In this document: piece after piece, positions 45,265-54,472 of the stretch | How positions within the stretch are numbered: the stretch's first letter is position 1 | Layout of the letters: the number at the start of each line of letters is the position of its first letter | Assembly (NCBI GenBank): GCA_900473745.1 | Contig: UCMW01000017.1 | Span: forward strand, 137,513-201,512 | DNA length: 64,000 nt | Origin: Hyphomicrobiales bacterium | GTDB lineage: Bacteria > Pseudomonadota > Alphaproteobacteria > Rhizobiales > Rhizobiaceae | Direction of reading: 5' to 3' | Notes under the pieces: model-generated | Database searches by the model: none | Seen by the model: the letters and a program-made list of their open reading frames with translations, nothing else | What the model was told of the DNA's origin: nothing | Program-made: the position numbers and the translations under genes

Positions 45265-45679
45265 CGGCACACCTCCTTGAGGGCCATCGCCCCTGCTTCA
45301 TCGCCGCGCGGCGTCAGAATACGTGGCTTCGGATGGCCGGGGCGCGAATTCGCGCCATCGAGGCTCGGGAAGCGTCCCGGGCTCATCAGAATGGAATGGT
45401 AGCCTAGCATGGACTGGTCCTTGGACCGGCAGCGGTGTCGAAACGGTCCGACATCGCAAAAGTGCCGGAGGCTTTTGCCAGAGGGGCCCGGACCAGCGGG
45501 TTGACCGCCATATGGGTATCGATTCGGGCGGGATCAAGGCGTCGTGACGACCTGTCAAAAATGGAGTGGGCCATGCAGCCCGGGTCTCGTGAGGCCCGTT
45601 GATGCATGGCCCGGGCAACGGGCGATCGAGGCGCGAAAGATGAGCCATCCGGCCGATCGAGGCCGTCGCCACTTTGGGA
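45265..45679. repeat. gene-free stretch with one 10-bp-arm inverted repeat
   Basis: No open frame here looks like a gene. The one clear structure is an inverted repeat with arms GGGCCATGCA (45568-45577) and TGCATGGCCC (45603-45612) around 25 bases that can themselves fold (GGGTCTC/GAGGCCC-like). It lies about 70 bp downstream of the stop of the minus-strand gene at 45680-46045 and could be its terminator or stabilising hairpin, though no T-run is present. Confidence 0.5.
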
Positions 45680-46045
45680 TCAGCGGATGATCGGGCAGCC
45701 GCGGACATTGGCGAAGACGATCCGATCCCGACCGCCGTGGCGGACACCGGCCACAACCACGCGGCGCGGGGTCACGTCGGCGACGAATGCGCGACGCAGG
45801 CCGTTCCAGCGGGCCTTTTCGACCGCATGATGCGGGCGGCACTCACCACGACGCGGGCGGTCCCAGCCGGGACGGTCCCAGCCCGGGCGATGGCCGGGGC
45901 GATCCCAGCCGGGGCCGCCATGGCGCGGACCGTCGATATAGACACCCCAGCCGAAGCTGTCGGCGGATGCCGTGGAAGCGATGCCGGTAGTCGCGATGAC
46001 CGAGACGATGGCTGCCAGACCGATTTTGCGAAGCATGCCGAACAT
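45680..46045 (-). CDS. small exported basic protein, His/Arg/Gly/Pro-rich
   Basis: A 121-residue protein with a signal peptide (KIGLAAIVSVIATTGIAS, cleavage near ASTASADS). The mature start has a repeat-like PGWDRPGHRPGWDRPGWDRP segment (about residues 45-64), then a basic domain with ECRPHHAVEKARWNGLRRAF and NVRGCPIIR holding two cysteines that could pair. ATG at 46045 has AAGGAG upstream. Similar small exported proteins are common in Rhizobiaceae, without a known function. Confidence 0.75.
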   Translation of the reverse strand: MFGMLRKIGLAAIVSVIATTGIASTASADSFGWGVYIDGPRHGGPGWDRPGHRPGWDRPGWDRPRRGECRPHHAVEKARWNGLRRAFVADVTPRRVVVAGVRHGGRDRIVFANVRGCPIIR

Positions 46046-46197
46046 TTTCTCTCTCCTTGATAGGCGCCCCTCGGCGCCGTCGTTTCCATCCCGCCATGTC
46101 GAGCGATTGATGTGAGGATAGGAGAGGTCGGCTGAATGCAGTCCGAATCCCGCATTCAGCGAATGTTCACCTTGTGGTACGCGCCAGCGCCGCCATG

Positions 46198-46614
46198 TCA
46201 GACATGCAGGACGACCTCACGGCGATGCGGGCTGTCGCGGTGTTCGAAGAGATAGATTCCCTGCCAGGTGCCGAGCAGAAGGCGATTGCCGGTAAACGGG
46301 ATCGACAAGGACACGGGCAAAAGCGCCGCCTTGATATGGGCCGGCATGTCGTCGGGTCCCTCGTCGCGATGGGTGATCCAGTCCATCTGCGGATCGGTGG
46401 TCGGCGGCACGAGCCGACGAAAGAAGGCCTTGAGATCCGTCTGGACCGAGGGATCGGCATTCTCCTGAATGAGCAAGGAGCAGGATGTGTGGCGCACGAA
46501 GACCGTCATCACGCCCTCCTCGGCGCTCGTCTTGCGCAGAAAACCATGAGCTTCATCAGTGAATTCGTAGAGACCCTGACCCCGTGTGGAAACCGAAAGC
46601 CGCAGCATCGCCAT
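46198..46614 (-). CDS. yjbQ: YjbQ/UPF0047 family protein
   Basis: A 138-residue YjbQ protein. Conserved parts are VFVRHTSCSLLIQENADPSV, HRDEGPDDMPAHIKAALLPVSL and LLLGTWQGIYLFEHRD. The family has weak thiamin-phosphate synthase activity in E. coli, but its main role is uncertain. The ATG at 46614 has GAGG eight bases upstream; the 32 residues before it in the open frame are not conserved in type. It is divergent from the UPF0303 gene. Confidence 0.9.
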   Translation of the reverse strand: MAMLRLSVSTRGQGLYEFTDEAHGFLRKTSAEEGVMTVFVRHTSCSLLIQENADPSVQTDLKAFFRRLVPPTTDPQMDWITHRDEGPDDMPAHIKAALLPVSLSIPFTGNRLLLGTWQGIYLFEHRDSPHRREVVLHV

Positions 46615-46715
46615 GTGTCGCACCTCATTCTCCGGCGGGGAGAACCCCGCCCCGCCCCTAGTCAGCCTCGGTCCGCCTCTGTAGTCTCCCGCGCGAATAG
46701 GGAGAAACACAGACC

Positions 46716-47177
46716 ATGAGCCTGATCGAAACCATCGAAAAACAGGAAAGCCAGCTCGTTTTCAAGAGCTTCGACGAACTCGTGGCCTTCGAGATCGGTC
46801 GCCGGCTGGTGGATCTCGCTCTCTCCGAAAAGGCGCCCGTCGTCATCGACATCCGCACGCCCGACCGAACGCTGTTTCACGCGGCCCTGCCCGGCGCCTC
46901 ACCCGACAATGATCATTGGGCACGCCGCAAGAGCAATGTGACGCTGCGCATGCACAAGGCCTCGCTGCGCGTCGGTGAGCTCAATCGCAGCCGCGGCCGT
47001 GGCGTCTCGCCCGACATCGGCCTCGATCCGATGGACTATGCCGACCATGGCGGCAGTTTTCCGATCCGGGTCGCAGGTACAGGCGTCGTGGCCGCTGTCA
47101 CGGTCTCCGGCCTCAAGTCCGAGGAAGATCACGCTATGATCGTCACCGTGCTCGAAGCCTATCTCGGCGCGAACTGA
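46716..47177 (+). CDS. UPF0303 / HbpS-like heme-degrading domain protein
   Basis: A 153-residue GlcG/HbpS-fold protein. Typical parts are LVAFEIGRRLVDLALSE, VIDIRTPDRTLFHAALPG, WARRKSNVTLRMHKASLRVG and DYADHGGSFPIRVAGTGVVAAVTVSGL. The family binds heme or small acids, and its function in Proteobacteria is poorly known. ATG at 46716; GGGAG upstream overlaps the CGCGAATAGGGAGAAAC leader. Confidence 0.85.
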   Translation: MSLIETIEKQESQLVFKSFDELVAFEIGRRLVDLALSEKAPVVIDIRTPDRTLFHAALPGASPDNDHWARRKSNVTLRMHKASLRVGELNRSRGRGVSPDIGLDPMDYADHGGSFPIRVAGTGVVAAVTVSGLKSEEDHAMIVTVLEAYLGAN

Positions 47178-47201
47178 CCGAGATCCGGTGCGCGCCCCTT
47201 C

Positions 47202-47582
47202 TCAGGGGCGGGTACCGGCATACAGGCTGAGCCGGGTGAAGAGATCACCCTCCCGCTCCAGAATCAGAACGGCGGGCAAGGCATAAGGCCCGGCATCACC
47301 TTCAGCACCAGATTCCGCATCATGCCGATCCGAACCATTGAGCGTACACTCGATGGCGACGCGAAAGCCTGCACTGTCGGTCATGACCACATGATCGGAC
47401 AAAGTGATACCGTGGCGCAGCACATAGGCCGCGAGCGTATCCCGGAAGGACGCATGGCCGATCACCCGGATGCCGTCGGGCAAATCGAGCACCGCCTCCT
47501 CCTCGAACATCGGGAGCAGCGCGTCGAAGTCATGACGGTTGAGGGCATCAATGACGGCAAGTGTCTGGTTTTCAAGTGACAT
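47202..47582 (-). CDS. NTF2-like / SnoaL-like domain protein
   Basis: A 126-residue protein with the NTF2-like pattern: TLAVIDALNRHDFDALLPMF, LDLPDGIRVIGHASFRDTLAAYV, then strands ending in PYALPAVLILEREGDLFTRLSLY. ATG at 47582 with AAGGAG. Members are small enzymes or binding proteins; this one has no diagnostic active site that I can name. Confidence 0.8.
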   Translation of the reverse strand: MSLENQTLAVIDALNRHDFDALLPMFEEEAVLDLPDGIRVIGHASFRDTLAAYVLRHGITLSDHVVMTDSAGFRVAIECTLNGSDRHDAESGAEGDAGPYALPAVLILEREGDLFTRLSLYAGTRP

Positions 47583-47656
47583 GGGCTACTCCTTCTCTCG
47601 ACCTAATCTAGGCTTCGCCGCCGCCGGGACAAGATACGCTTATCCCGTCAAGAACT

Positions 47657-48559
47657 TCAGCCGATCGGACCCAGGGCCATGGCGGCCGCACGCATGACCG
47701 CATCGGTCAGCGGCTTGAGGGCACCCGCCACGGAACGGCTGACATGCCAGTAAAGCGGCACATCGAGCGGGTGTCCGGGAATGAGCTCCTTCAGCCGCCC
47801 ATCGGCCAATGCTGCCGCCGCCAATGGCTCCGGGTTCATCCCCCAGCCGAGGCCCGCGCAGGCGGCGTCAACAAAGGCATGGCTCGACGGCAGCCAGTGA
47901 GATGGCCCGGTCGCTGAAACCTTCAGAGCCTGCTCCGCCCAGCGCGTCTGCAAGCGATCCTTCGCATTGAACGTGATGACGGGCGCGTGTGCGAGCCGCA
48001 TCGGTGTCACGCCGGCTGCCCCGAACCAGCGCTCGATAAAGGCCGGACTGCCGGTTGCCAGATAGCGCAGCGATCCGAGCGGGCGACAGTCGCAGCCCTG
48101 GACCGGTTTCGCCGAGCCGCTGATCGCTGCCCTGACATCACCACGCCTCAGCCATTCCGCGCTGTGATCCTGATCGTCGATCACGAGATCAAAGAGCACG
48201 GAATCCACCCGCGCCATGGCCGGAACGAACCAGGTCGCCAAGCTGTCGGCGTTGACCGCGAGCCTCAGCGTCGGCCAGCCCTCGCTCTCTGCCTCGCTAT
48301 TCGATCCGAGGCCAAGGTCGCGTCGCGCACCCTGCTCCAGCAGGCGGACTTCCTCGGCATGGCGAAACAACCGCTCCCCCGCCTCTGTAGCCTGGCATGG
48401 CTGCGAGCGGATCACCAGCGAGGTTCCAACCTGTTCCTCGAGTTGACGCACGCGCTGCGAAATCGCCGACTGAGTGACGTGCAGCATCAGTGCCGCCCGA
48501 TCGAAACTGCCGGTTCTGAGAACCGCCGACAAGGCGGCGAGCTGCGCAGGATCGAACAT
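47657..48559 (-). CDS. argP: LysR-family regulator ArgP (LysG)
   Basis: A 300-residue LysR protein. The HTH is in AQLAALSAVLRTGSFDRAALMLHVTQSAISQRVRQLEE (residues 5-42, quoted here only to show QSAISQRV as recognition helix). Effector domain: LRLAVNADSLATWFVPAM, a stretch typical of ArgP/IciA. The divergent LysE-type exporter gene 87 bp away is the usual ArgP target, so it probably activates export when lysine or arginine is high. Confidence 0.88.
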   Translation of the reverse strand: MFDPAQLAALSAVLRTGSFDRAALMLHVTQSAISQRVRQLEEQVGTSLVIRSQPCQATEAGERLFRHAEEVRLLEQGARRDLGLGSNSEAESEGWPTLRLAVNADSLATWFVPAMARVDSVLFDLVIDDQDHSAEWLRRGDVRAAISGSAKPVQGCDCRPLGSLRYLATGSPAFIERWFGAAGVTPMRLAHAPVITFNAKDRLQTRWAEQALKVSATGPSHWLPSSHAFVDAACAGLGWGMNPEPLAAAALADGRLKELIPGHPLDVPLYWHVSRSVAGALKPLTDAVMRAAAMALGPIG

Positions 48560-48646
48560 TAGGCCATCTTATCCTGGATTAATTTTATTATCTTTTCTAA
48601 TGCACCCTTTCCCACTAGTCAAAGCGGGATCACATGGGAGTTCATC

Positions 48647-49246
48647 ATGATCACTGCCGCCACCGCCGGCTTCTTCCTTGGCCTCAGCCTGATCGTCGCG
48701 ATCGGCGCGCAGAACGCCTTTATCCTGCGCCAAGGCTTGCGGCGCGAACACGTACTGCCGCTGGTTCTGACCTGCGCCATCTCGGATGCGATCCTGATCG
48801 CGCTCGGCGTGGCAGGCTTTGCAACCGTACTGTCGCGTGTGCAATGGCTCGAGCCTGTCCTTCGGTACGGCGGCGCCGCCTTCCTGATCGCCTATGCACT
48901 CCGCAGTGCCTATTCCGCCTGGACAGGCGGCAACAGCCTGCGTGCAGACGAGACTGCGGGCACGAGTCTGCGAACGGCCTTCCTCACCTGCCTCGCCTTC
49001 ACCTGGCTCAACCCGCATGTCTATCTCGACACCGTCGTGCTGCTCGGTTCGATCTCGACACGGTATTCCGGCCATGAACTGGCCTTTGCGCTCGGGGCCA
49101 TGACGGCCTCCTTCTGTTTTTTCTTCAGCCTCGGCTATGGCGCCCGGCTTCTCGCACCCCTGTTCGCGAGGCCCGTCGCCTGGCGCGTCCTCGATGCGGT
49201 CATAGCCCTCGTCATGGCCTCCATCGCGGCCAAGCTGCTCCTCTGA
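48647..49246 (+). CDS. argO: LysE/ArgO-type basic amino acid exporter
   Basis: A 199-residue membrane protein with about six hydrophobic segments and the LysE-family N-terminus FFLGLSLIVAIGAQNAFILRQGL, followed by AISDAILIALGVAGF and LTCLAFTWLNPHVYLDTVVLLG. It exports lysine and/or arginine. Divergent from argP with a shared control region 48560-48646. A GGGAG site precedes the ATG. Confidence 0.9.
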   Translation: MITAATAGFFLGLSLIVAIGAQNAFILRQGLRREHVLPLVLTCAISDAILIALGVAGFATVLSRVQWLEPVLRYGGAAFLIAYALRSAYSAWTGGNSLRADETAGTSLRTAFLTCLAFTWLNPHVYLDTVVLLGSISTRYSGHELAFALGAMTASFCFFFSLGYGARLLAPLFARPVAWRVLDAVIALVMASIAAKLLL

Positions 49247-49323
49247 GCAAGCCGCGTCACCCCCTTGGGCAGGCAGCCGCCATGATGTAAACACACAGTG
49301 CCGAAGCAAACGAGGAGATGCCG

Positions 49324-50472
49324 ATGTTCCTGACCAACCGAGACATGGTCGATCTCCAACGCTTCAGGCACGACCTTCACCGACACCCGGAAGTATCTGG
49401 CGAAGAGGCCGAAACTGCACGTCGGGTCGTCGAGGCGCTCCGCCCACTGGCCCCGGCGAAGATCCTGACCGATCTCGGCGGACACGGTGTTGCCGCGGTT
49501 TTCAACGGGAGCGCGTCCGGCACCACCCTGCTCTTCAGGGCCGAGCTTGATGCCCTGCCGATCGAGGAAAAATCGGAGGCGGATCATCGCTCGACCGTCC
49601 CGGGCAAAGGCCATCTCTGCGGACATGATGGCCATTCCACCATTCTTCTCGCGCTCGCGACCGGCCTGTCGCGCAATCCACCCTCCAGCGGACGCGTCGT
49701 CCTGCTCTGGCAGCCGGCCGAGGAAGATGGCAGTGGCGCTGCAGCCGTCCTTGCCGATCCCCGCTTTGCAGAGATCCGTCCCGATTTCGCCTACTCGCTC
49801 CACAACATGCCGGGGCTCGCCTTCGGCACAGCCGCGCTGAAGAGCGGCCCGGTCAACTGCGCATCGCGCGGCATGAAGATCAAGCTTTCAGGCAAGACGG
49901 CCCATGCCTCCCAGCCGGAGACCGGCCTCTCACCGATGGCCGCGATCTCGCAGCTGATGCCGGCGCTCACCGCCCTCTCCCGTGGCGCGCCACCTGCGAC
50001 CGACTTCACGCTGGCGACGGTGACCCATGCGACGTTGGGTGAACAGGCCTTCGGCATCGCCCCTGGCGACGCCGAGATCTGGGTGACGCTGCGCACGCTC
50101 ATCGACGACCGCATGGCCGATCTCTGCGAAAAGGCTGAAGGTCTGGTCGTTGCGGCTGCCCGTGAAGCCGGCCTGCAGCACGCGGTCAGCTATCACGACA
50201 TTTTCTTCCACTGCGAAAATGCACCGGAAGCCGTTGCCCATCTCGAAGCGGCGCTCACGGCCGAAAAAGTGCCTTTCGACGATGGCGACTTGCCGATGCG
50301 TGCCTCGGAAGATTTCGGCCGCCTGCGCGCCGTCTGCCCGTCGGCCATGTTCTTTCTGGGAGCCGGCGAAAAACACCCCGCACTTCACAATCCCGACTAC
50401 GACTATCCCGATGACCTGACGGCCATCGGCGCGAGGGTCTTCATGTCGGTGATAAGGCAGGCACTCGGCTGA
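49324..50472 (+). CDS. M20-family amidohydrolase (N-acyl amino acid / hippurate hydrolase type)
   Basis: A 382-residue metallopeptidase-fold hydrolase. LQRFRHDLHRHPEVSGEEAETA opens the domain, FRAELDALPIEEKSE carries the metal Asp region, GHLCGHDGHSTILL has the Cys/His metal site, and LLWQPAEEDGSGAAAV has the Glu-Glu pair. ASQPETGLSPM leads into the dimerisation domain. The ATG at 49324 is six bases from GAGGAG; the ATG at 49318 is too close. It is downstream of the argO gene but 77 bp apart. Substrate not known. Confidence 0.9.
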   Translation: MFLTNRDMVDLQRFRHDLHRHPEVSGEEAETARRVVEALRPLAPAKILTDLGGHGVAAVFNGSASGTTLLFRAELDALPIEEKSEADHRSTVPGKGHLCGHDGHSTILLALATGLSRNPPSSGRVVLLWQPAEEDGSGAAAVLADPRFAEIRPDFAYSLHNMPGLAFGTAALKSGPVNCASRGMKIKLSGKTAHASQPETGLSPMAAISQLMPALTALSRGAPPATDFTLATVTHATLGEQAFGIAPGDAEIWVTLRTLIDDRMADLCEKAEGLVVAAAREAGLQHAVSYHDIFFHCENAPEAVAHLEAALTAEKVPFDDGDLPMRASEDFGRLRAVCPSAMFFLGAGEKHPALHNPDYDYPDDLTAIGARVFMSVIRQALG

Positions 50473-50484
50473 CTTGATGAACGA

Positions 50485-51555
50485 TCAGCTTTCCGGGAAA
50501 CCGCGTTCCGCCCATTCGGCCCGAGGCACGGTTTTTCCGACGGAGAGCGAGAAGCGCACCACTTCGGTGGCATCGTCATCCACCTCGCAGCGAACGGCAA
50601 TGTTGATCCAGGCGCCGTCGATGTCTCTGAAGGCTGCGAGCGGAACATCCACGACATTGCCCTCCTTCAGCCGAAGGATCGGTAGGAGATAGGGCACATA
50701 GGACGGCGAGCCGTGGCGAAGCTGCTGGCTGAGCTCGGTGCCACAGAGCTGGTCTCCGCGCTCCTGCCGGCTCAAGCCCGCCATCGCCGTCATCGCAGCC
50801 TGATCGCCGGAAATGGCGGATGAAAAGAGCTCCGTGACTTCCCGCGGCTCGAGCGCGGCTTCCGCAACAGCCGTTCCGTCAGGCGAATCCGTGGGCTGAT
50901 CCTCGGCGGAAGCCTCCGCCTCGCCTGTCCCCTCCAGCGTTTCTTCGGCAGCCTCGGCAAGCGCGCCGTCCATCGGAGGTGCCTCGGGCAGGGTGATCTC
51001 CGGCTGCACGACCGTCGGCGCCGCGTCGGCGGTCTCATCCGCCTGCTCCTCTGCCTGCGCTTCTTCGGCAGCATCAGCTTCGGCTTCTGTTCCGCGTGAC
51101 AGCTCAGGTCCGCTGTCTCGCTCACCGAACCGCACGACCGGTCGAAGCACTGGAATGGGTGCGCTGGCCGCATCTGGCAATTCTGGCTCCGGCACAGGCG
51201 GCTGCTGAACAGGCTCCGGTTGCGGTTCCGGCGCAGGCGGCTCGGCTTCAGGCTGCGGCTCCGGGACAGGCTGCGCTTCCGCCTCTGGTTCGGGCGGCGG
51301 TTCAGGCGCCTCCGGCTCAGCCGGCTCTTCCTGGGGCTCTTCCGCCGCCTCGGGAGTGGGTTCCGGCTCAGGCTCCTCGGGCGGCGCAACAAGCGTCACC
51401 TCGATCGCCTGCTCCTGTTCACCCAAATCGACCGGGTTGTCGAAGCTCATGAGGAAGACGGCCACTGCAAGCCCATGCAGCAACAGCGAAACGGCGAACC
51501 CTCCGCCGAGGCGCCGCCAGCCAGTCTTCCTCGTATCCGTCATGGTCTGATCCAT
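50485..51555 (-). CDS. DUF930 protein with TonB-like membrane anchor and Pro/Glu-rich spacer
   Basis: A 356-residue protein with one N-terminal membrane helix (FAVSLLLHGLAVAVFLMSF, the SxxxH pattern seen in TonB-type anchors), then a periplasmic Pro/Glu/Ala/Gln-rich spacer of about 170 residues (EEPEPEP, PEPQPE repeats), and a C-terminal DUF930 domain with one Cys each in DQLCGTEL and AVRCEVDD. ATG at 51555 is taken; 51543 is possible and neither has a strong ribosome site. DUF930 is common in Rhizobiales and its function is unknown. Confidence 0.82.
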   Translation of the reverse strand: MDQTMTDTRKTGWRRLGGGFAVSLLLHGLAVAVFLMSFDNPVDLGEQEQAIEVTLVAPPEEPEPEPTPEAAEEPQEEPAEPEAPEPPPEPEAEAQPVPEPQPEAEPPAPEPQPEPVQQPPVPEPELPDAASAPIPVLRPVVRFGERDSGPELSRGTEAEADAAEEAQAEEQADETADAAPTVVQPEITLPEAPPMDGALAEAAEETLEGTGEAEASAEDQPTDSPDGTAVAEAALEPREVTELFSSAISGDQAAMTAMAGLSRQERGDQLCGTELSQQLRHGSPSYVPYLLPILRLKEGNVVDVPLAAFRDIDGAWINIAVRCEVDDDATEVVRFSLSVGKTVPRAEWAERGFPES

Positions 51556-51692
51556 AGCCACGATTGCGGCGAAAAGGGAGGCGAAATGTGGACAGCTCGC
51601 AACAATGGCATTGGCTTTCCCTTTTCCTACCCTCAAGTTAGGATTATAATGACCACAATTCTAGTCATGATCATCTTCAAGGAGCGACGCAG

Positions 51693-51926
51693 ATGACGAC
51701 GGTCAACATTGCGACGGCCAAAGCCCATCTGAGTGAACTCGTGGCGAAAGCCGAACGCGGCGAAACAATCGCGATCGAGCGCCACGGCAAACCTGTGGCG
51801 CGCCTAGTTCCGGCAGAACAATCTCGTGAACCTATAGACTTCGACTGGCTTGACGACCTGATTGGGCAAATGCCCGAGACGGAAGACGATGGCATTCGGC
51901 GGCTCCGGGACGAGGACCGCTATTGA
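51693..51926 (+). CDS. Phd/YefM-type antitoxin
   Basis: A 77-residue antitoxin. The DNA-binding N-terminus is VNIATAKAHLSELVAKAERGETIAI, then RHGKPVARLVPAE; the acidic C-terminal tail (DWLDDLIGQMPETEDDGIRR) neutralises the toxin. AAGGAG lies upstream. A candidate operator with arms ATGAC (51649-51653) and GTCAT (51664-51668) lies near the promoter TTATAAT. The stop overlaps the toxin start as TGATG. Confidence 0.9.
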   Translation: MTTVNIATAKAHLSELVAKAERGETIAIERHGKPVARLVPAEQSREPIDFDWLDDLIGQMPETEDDGIRRLRDEDRY

Positions 51927-52348
51927 TGGTATACCTCGACACATCGATCCTAGTCGCGCTTCTCACCCGAGAGCCGTCAGCGCGGCGCGTGTCCGAATGG
52001 CTTCGACAGCAGGCACCAGGCTCTCAGCATGTCTGTGGATGGACCGTCACAGAATTCTCATCAGCCCTATCGCTCAAGCTTCGCACAGGTCAGATCGACA
52101 CAGCTCTGAAAATGACGGCAATGGTCGCCTTCAACCGTCTCATCTCCAGCTCGCTCGTGATGCTTCCCGTCGCCTTTCCAGATTTTCACGCCGCTGCGCG
52201 TTTATGTGACCGTAGCGAACTCGGCTTGCGCGCCGGAGACAGTTTGCACATCGCAGTCGCCGTCAGTTCCGGCTTGCCGATCGCCACGCTGGACAAGGTG
52301 ATGGCAGCGGCCTGCAATGTAATTGCCCACCCGGTTCAGCTCATCTGA
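51926..52348 (+). CDS. vapC: VapC-type PIN-domain toxin
   Basis: A 140-residue PIN-domain ribonuclease. Acidic active-site residues: Asp5 in YLDTS, Glu in TEFSSAL, Asp in AGDSLHIA and a final Asp in ATLDKV. ATG at 51926 overlaps the antitoxin stop; the TTG at 51923 seen in frame is not needed. VapC toxins cleave tRNA or rRNA; the target here is not known. Confidence 0.92.
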   Translation: MVYLDTSILVALLTREPSARRVSEWLRQQAPGSQHVCGWTVTEFSSALSLKLRTGQIDTALKMTAMVAFNRLISSSLVMLPVAFPDFHAAARLCDRSELGLRAGDSLHIAVAVSSGLPIATLDKVMAAACNVIAHPVQLI

Positions 52349-52355
52349 CAACGAA

Positions 52356-52383
52356 AAACCCGCCAGATCTCTCCGGCGGGTTT
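52356..52383. terminator. bidirectional terminator between vapC and rpoD
   Basis: AAACCCGCC (52356-52364) and GGCGGGTTT (52375-52383) form a 9-bp stem with A-run upstream and T-run downstream, so it can end the vapC message on the plus strand and the rpoD message on the minus strand. Confidence 0.88.
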
Positions 52384-52408
52384 CCAAAAGTCGAACCTGA
52401 GTGCCAAC

Positions 52409-54472
52409 TCAGCTGTCGAGGAACGAGCGCAGCTTCCTCGAACGGCTCGGATGCTTCAGCTTGCGCAGCGCCTTCGCCTCGATCTGACGGATACGTTCAC
52501 GGGTCACCGAGAACTGCTGGCCGACTTCTTCGAGCGTATGGTCGGTGTTCATGCCGATGCCGAAGCGCATGCGCAGCACGCGTTCTTCACGTGGCGTGAG
52601 GGAAGCGAGAACGCGGGTCGTAGTCTCGCGCAGGTTCGCCTGGATGGCGGCGTCGATCGGTAGAAGTGCGTTCTTGTCCTCGATGAAGTCACCGAGGTGT
52701 GAATCTTCTTCGTCACCCACGGGGGTTTCGAGCGAGATCGGCTCCTTGGCAATCTTCAGGACCTTGCGGACCTTTTCGAGCGGCATGGCGAGCTTTTCGG
52801 CCAGTTCTTCCGGCGTCGGCTCGCGCCCGATTTCGTGCAGCATCTGGCGCGAGGTGCGGACGATCTTGTTGATCGTCTCGATCATGTGCACCGGAATACG
52901 GATCGTGCGGGCCTGGTCGGCGATCGAGCGGGTGATCGCCTGACGGATCCACCAGGTCGCATAGGTCGAGAACTTGTAACCGCGACGATACTCGAACTTG
53001 TCGACCGCCTTCATCAGGCCGATATTGCCTTCCTGAATGAGGTCGAGGAACTGCAGACCGCGGTTCGTGTACTTCTTGGCAATGGAGATGACGAGGCGAA
53101 GGTTCGCTTCGACCATTTCCTTCTTGGCGATACGCGCTTCGCGCTCGCCCTTCTGCACCATGGACACGATGCGACGGAACTCGGCGATCGAGATGCCGGT
53201 TTCGGTGGCAAGGTTCTGGATCTCACCGCGGATTTCGCGGATCGTCTGGTTTTCCTCGCGGGCGAAATCCTTCCAGCCACGCGCCGAAAGATTGGCGATC
53301 GACTTCATCCAGTTGGGGTCGAGTTCGGCGCCCTGATACTGTTCAAGGAAGCTGTCACGCTTGACGCCATAGCTTTCGGCGAGACGCAGCAGGCGGCCCT
53401 CGTTCTGCATCAGGCGCTTGGAGATGTCGTAGAGCTGCTCGACAAGGCTGTCGATACGGTTCTGGTTGAGCGACAGCGACTTGACCGCTGTGATCAGCTG
53501 ATCCTTCAGCTCCTTGTAGCGACGCTCCTGGCCAGACGACAGCGTGCCGGCACAGGCGAGACGCGCCTCCACCTGCTGGTCCTGCAGCTTGCGCAGCTTC
53601 TTGTAGGTGTCGGCGATGAGGTCGAGGGTCTCCATGACCTGGGGACGCAGTTCCGATTCCATCGCGGCCAGCGACAGGTTCGATTCGTCCTCGTCCTCTT
53701 CCTCTTCTTCCGGCGGCATGCCCTCGCCGCCCATGGCGGTGATGTCGTCGTCGTCGCCGGAGGCGGCCTGCGGACGGCGCTTGGCGCGCTCCTTTTCCTT
53801 CTCCTCGGCCGCCTTGCGGTCGGCCTCGATCTTTTCAGGGGACTGGAACTGCGGAGCAGCCTTGGCTTCCGGACCGGAATAGGTGGTTTCGAGATCGATG
53901 ATCTCGCGCAGCAGCGTCGTGCCTTCGTTCAGCTCGTCGCGCCAGATGATCAGCGCCTGGAACGTCAGCGGGCTTTCGCAGAGACCGGAGATCATCGTCT
54001 CGCGGCCGGCCTCGATGCGCTTGGCGATGGCGATTTCGCCTTCGCGCGACAGAAGTTCGACCGAACCCATCTCGCGCAGATACATGCGAACGGGGTCGTC
54101 GGTGCGATCCGTCGGTTCTTTCTTCTTGGCTGTCGCGACGGCGGTACCTGCGGTCGGGGCGAGTTCGCCGCCTTCGCTTTCGCCGTCTTCATCATTGTCG
54201 TCGTCGCTGGGCTGCGCCTCGTCGACGTCCTCGTCCTCGATGACGTTGATACCCATGTCTGACAACATGGCCATCGTGTCTTCGATCTGCTCGGAGGTAA
54301 CTTCCTCCGACGGCAGAACCGAATTCAGCTCATCCATCGTGACATAGCCGCGCTTCTTGGCGGCCTTGATCATCTTTTTGACCGCGTCATCGGAAAGATC
54401 GAGAAGCGGGCCGTCCGTCGCGCCGTCGCGTTCGCCTTCGGCTTCTTCGTTTTCTTTGACTTTCGATGCCAT
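52409..54472 (-). CDS. rpoD: RNA polymerase primary sigma factor sigma-70
   Basis: A 687-residue RpoD. Region 1.1 is at residues about 22-85 ([19 protein letters not shown]), followed by an acidic insertion ([20 protein letters not shown]), the non-conserved region with [19 protein letters not shown], region 2 with [22 protein letters not shown] and [19 protein letters not shown], region 3 [21 protein letters not shown], and region 4 with [17 protein letters not shown]. It recruits RNA polymerase to housekeeping promoters. Length and order are normal for Rhizobiaceae. Confidence 0.98.
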   Translation of the reverse strand: MASKVKENEEAEGERDGATDGPLLDLSDDAVKKMIKAAKKRGYVTMDELNSVLPSEEVTSEQIEDTMAMLSDMGINVIEDEDVDEAQPSDDDNDEDGESEGGELAPTAGTAVATAKKKEPTDRTDDPVRMYLREMGSVELLSREGEIAIAKRIEAGRETMISGLCESPLTFQALIIWRDELNEGTTLLREIIDLETTYSGPEAKAAPQFQSPEKIEADRKAAEEKEKERAKRRPQAASGDDDDITAMGGEGMPPEEEEEDEDESNLSLAAMESELRPQVMETLDLIADTYKKLRKLQDQQVEARLACAGTLSSGQERRYKELKDQLITAVKSLSLNQNRIDSLVEQLYDISKRLMQNEGRLLRLAESYGVKRDSFLEQYQGAELDPNWMKSIANLSARGWKDFAREENQTIREIRGEIQNLATETGISIAEFRRIVSMVQKGEREARIAKKEMVEANLRLVISIAKKYTNRGLQFLDLIQEGNIGLMKAVDKFEYRRGYKFSTYATWWIRQAITRSIADQARTIRIPVHMIETINKIVRTSRQMLHEIGREPTPEELAEKLAMPLEKVRKVLKIAKEPISLETPVGDEEDSHLGDFIEDKNALLPIDAAIQANLRETTTRVLASLTPREERVLRMRFGIGMNTDHTLEEVGQQFSVTRERIRQIEAKALRKLKHPSRSRKLRSFLDS

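Noticed and set aside
45298-45842. Several frames of 67-152 codons on both strands between 45.3 and 45.8 kb
   Set aside because: None has a convincing ribosome site or family; they overlap each other and an inverted repeat.
51220-51696. 158-codon plus frame rich in Arg and Leu opposite the Pro/Glu-rich spacer of the DUF930 gene
   Set aside because: Antisense of a low-complexity GAG/CCG-rich coding segment, which generates long artificial frames.
52835-54262. 475-codon open frame antisense to rpoD
   Set aside because: Composition is that of a high-GC shadow frame, no family motif, no ribosome site, and rpoD is certain on the other strand.
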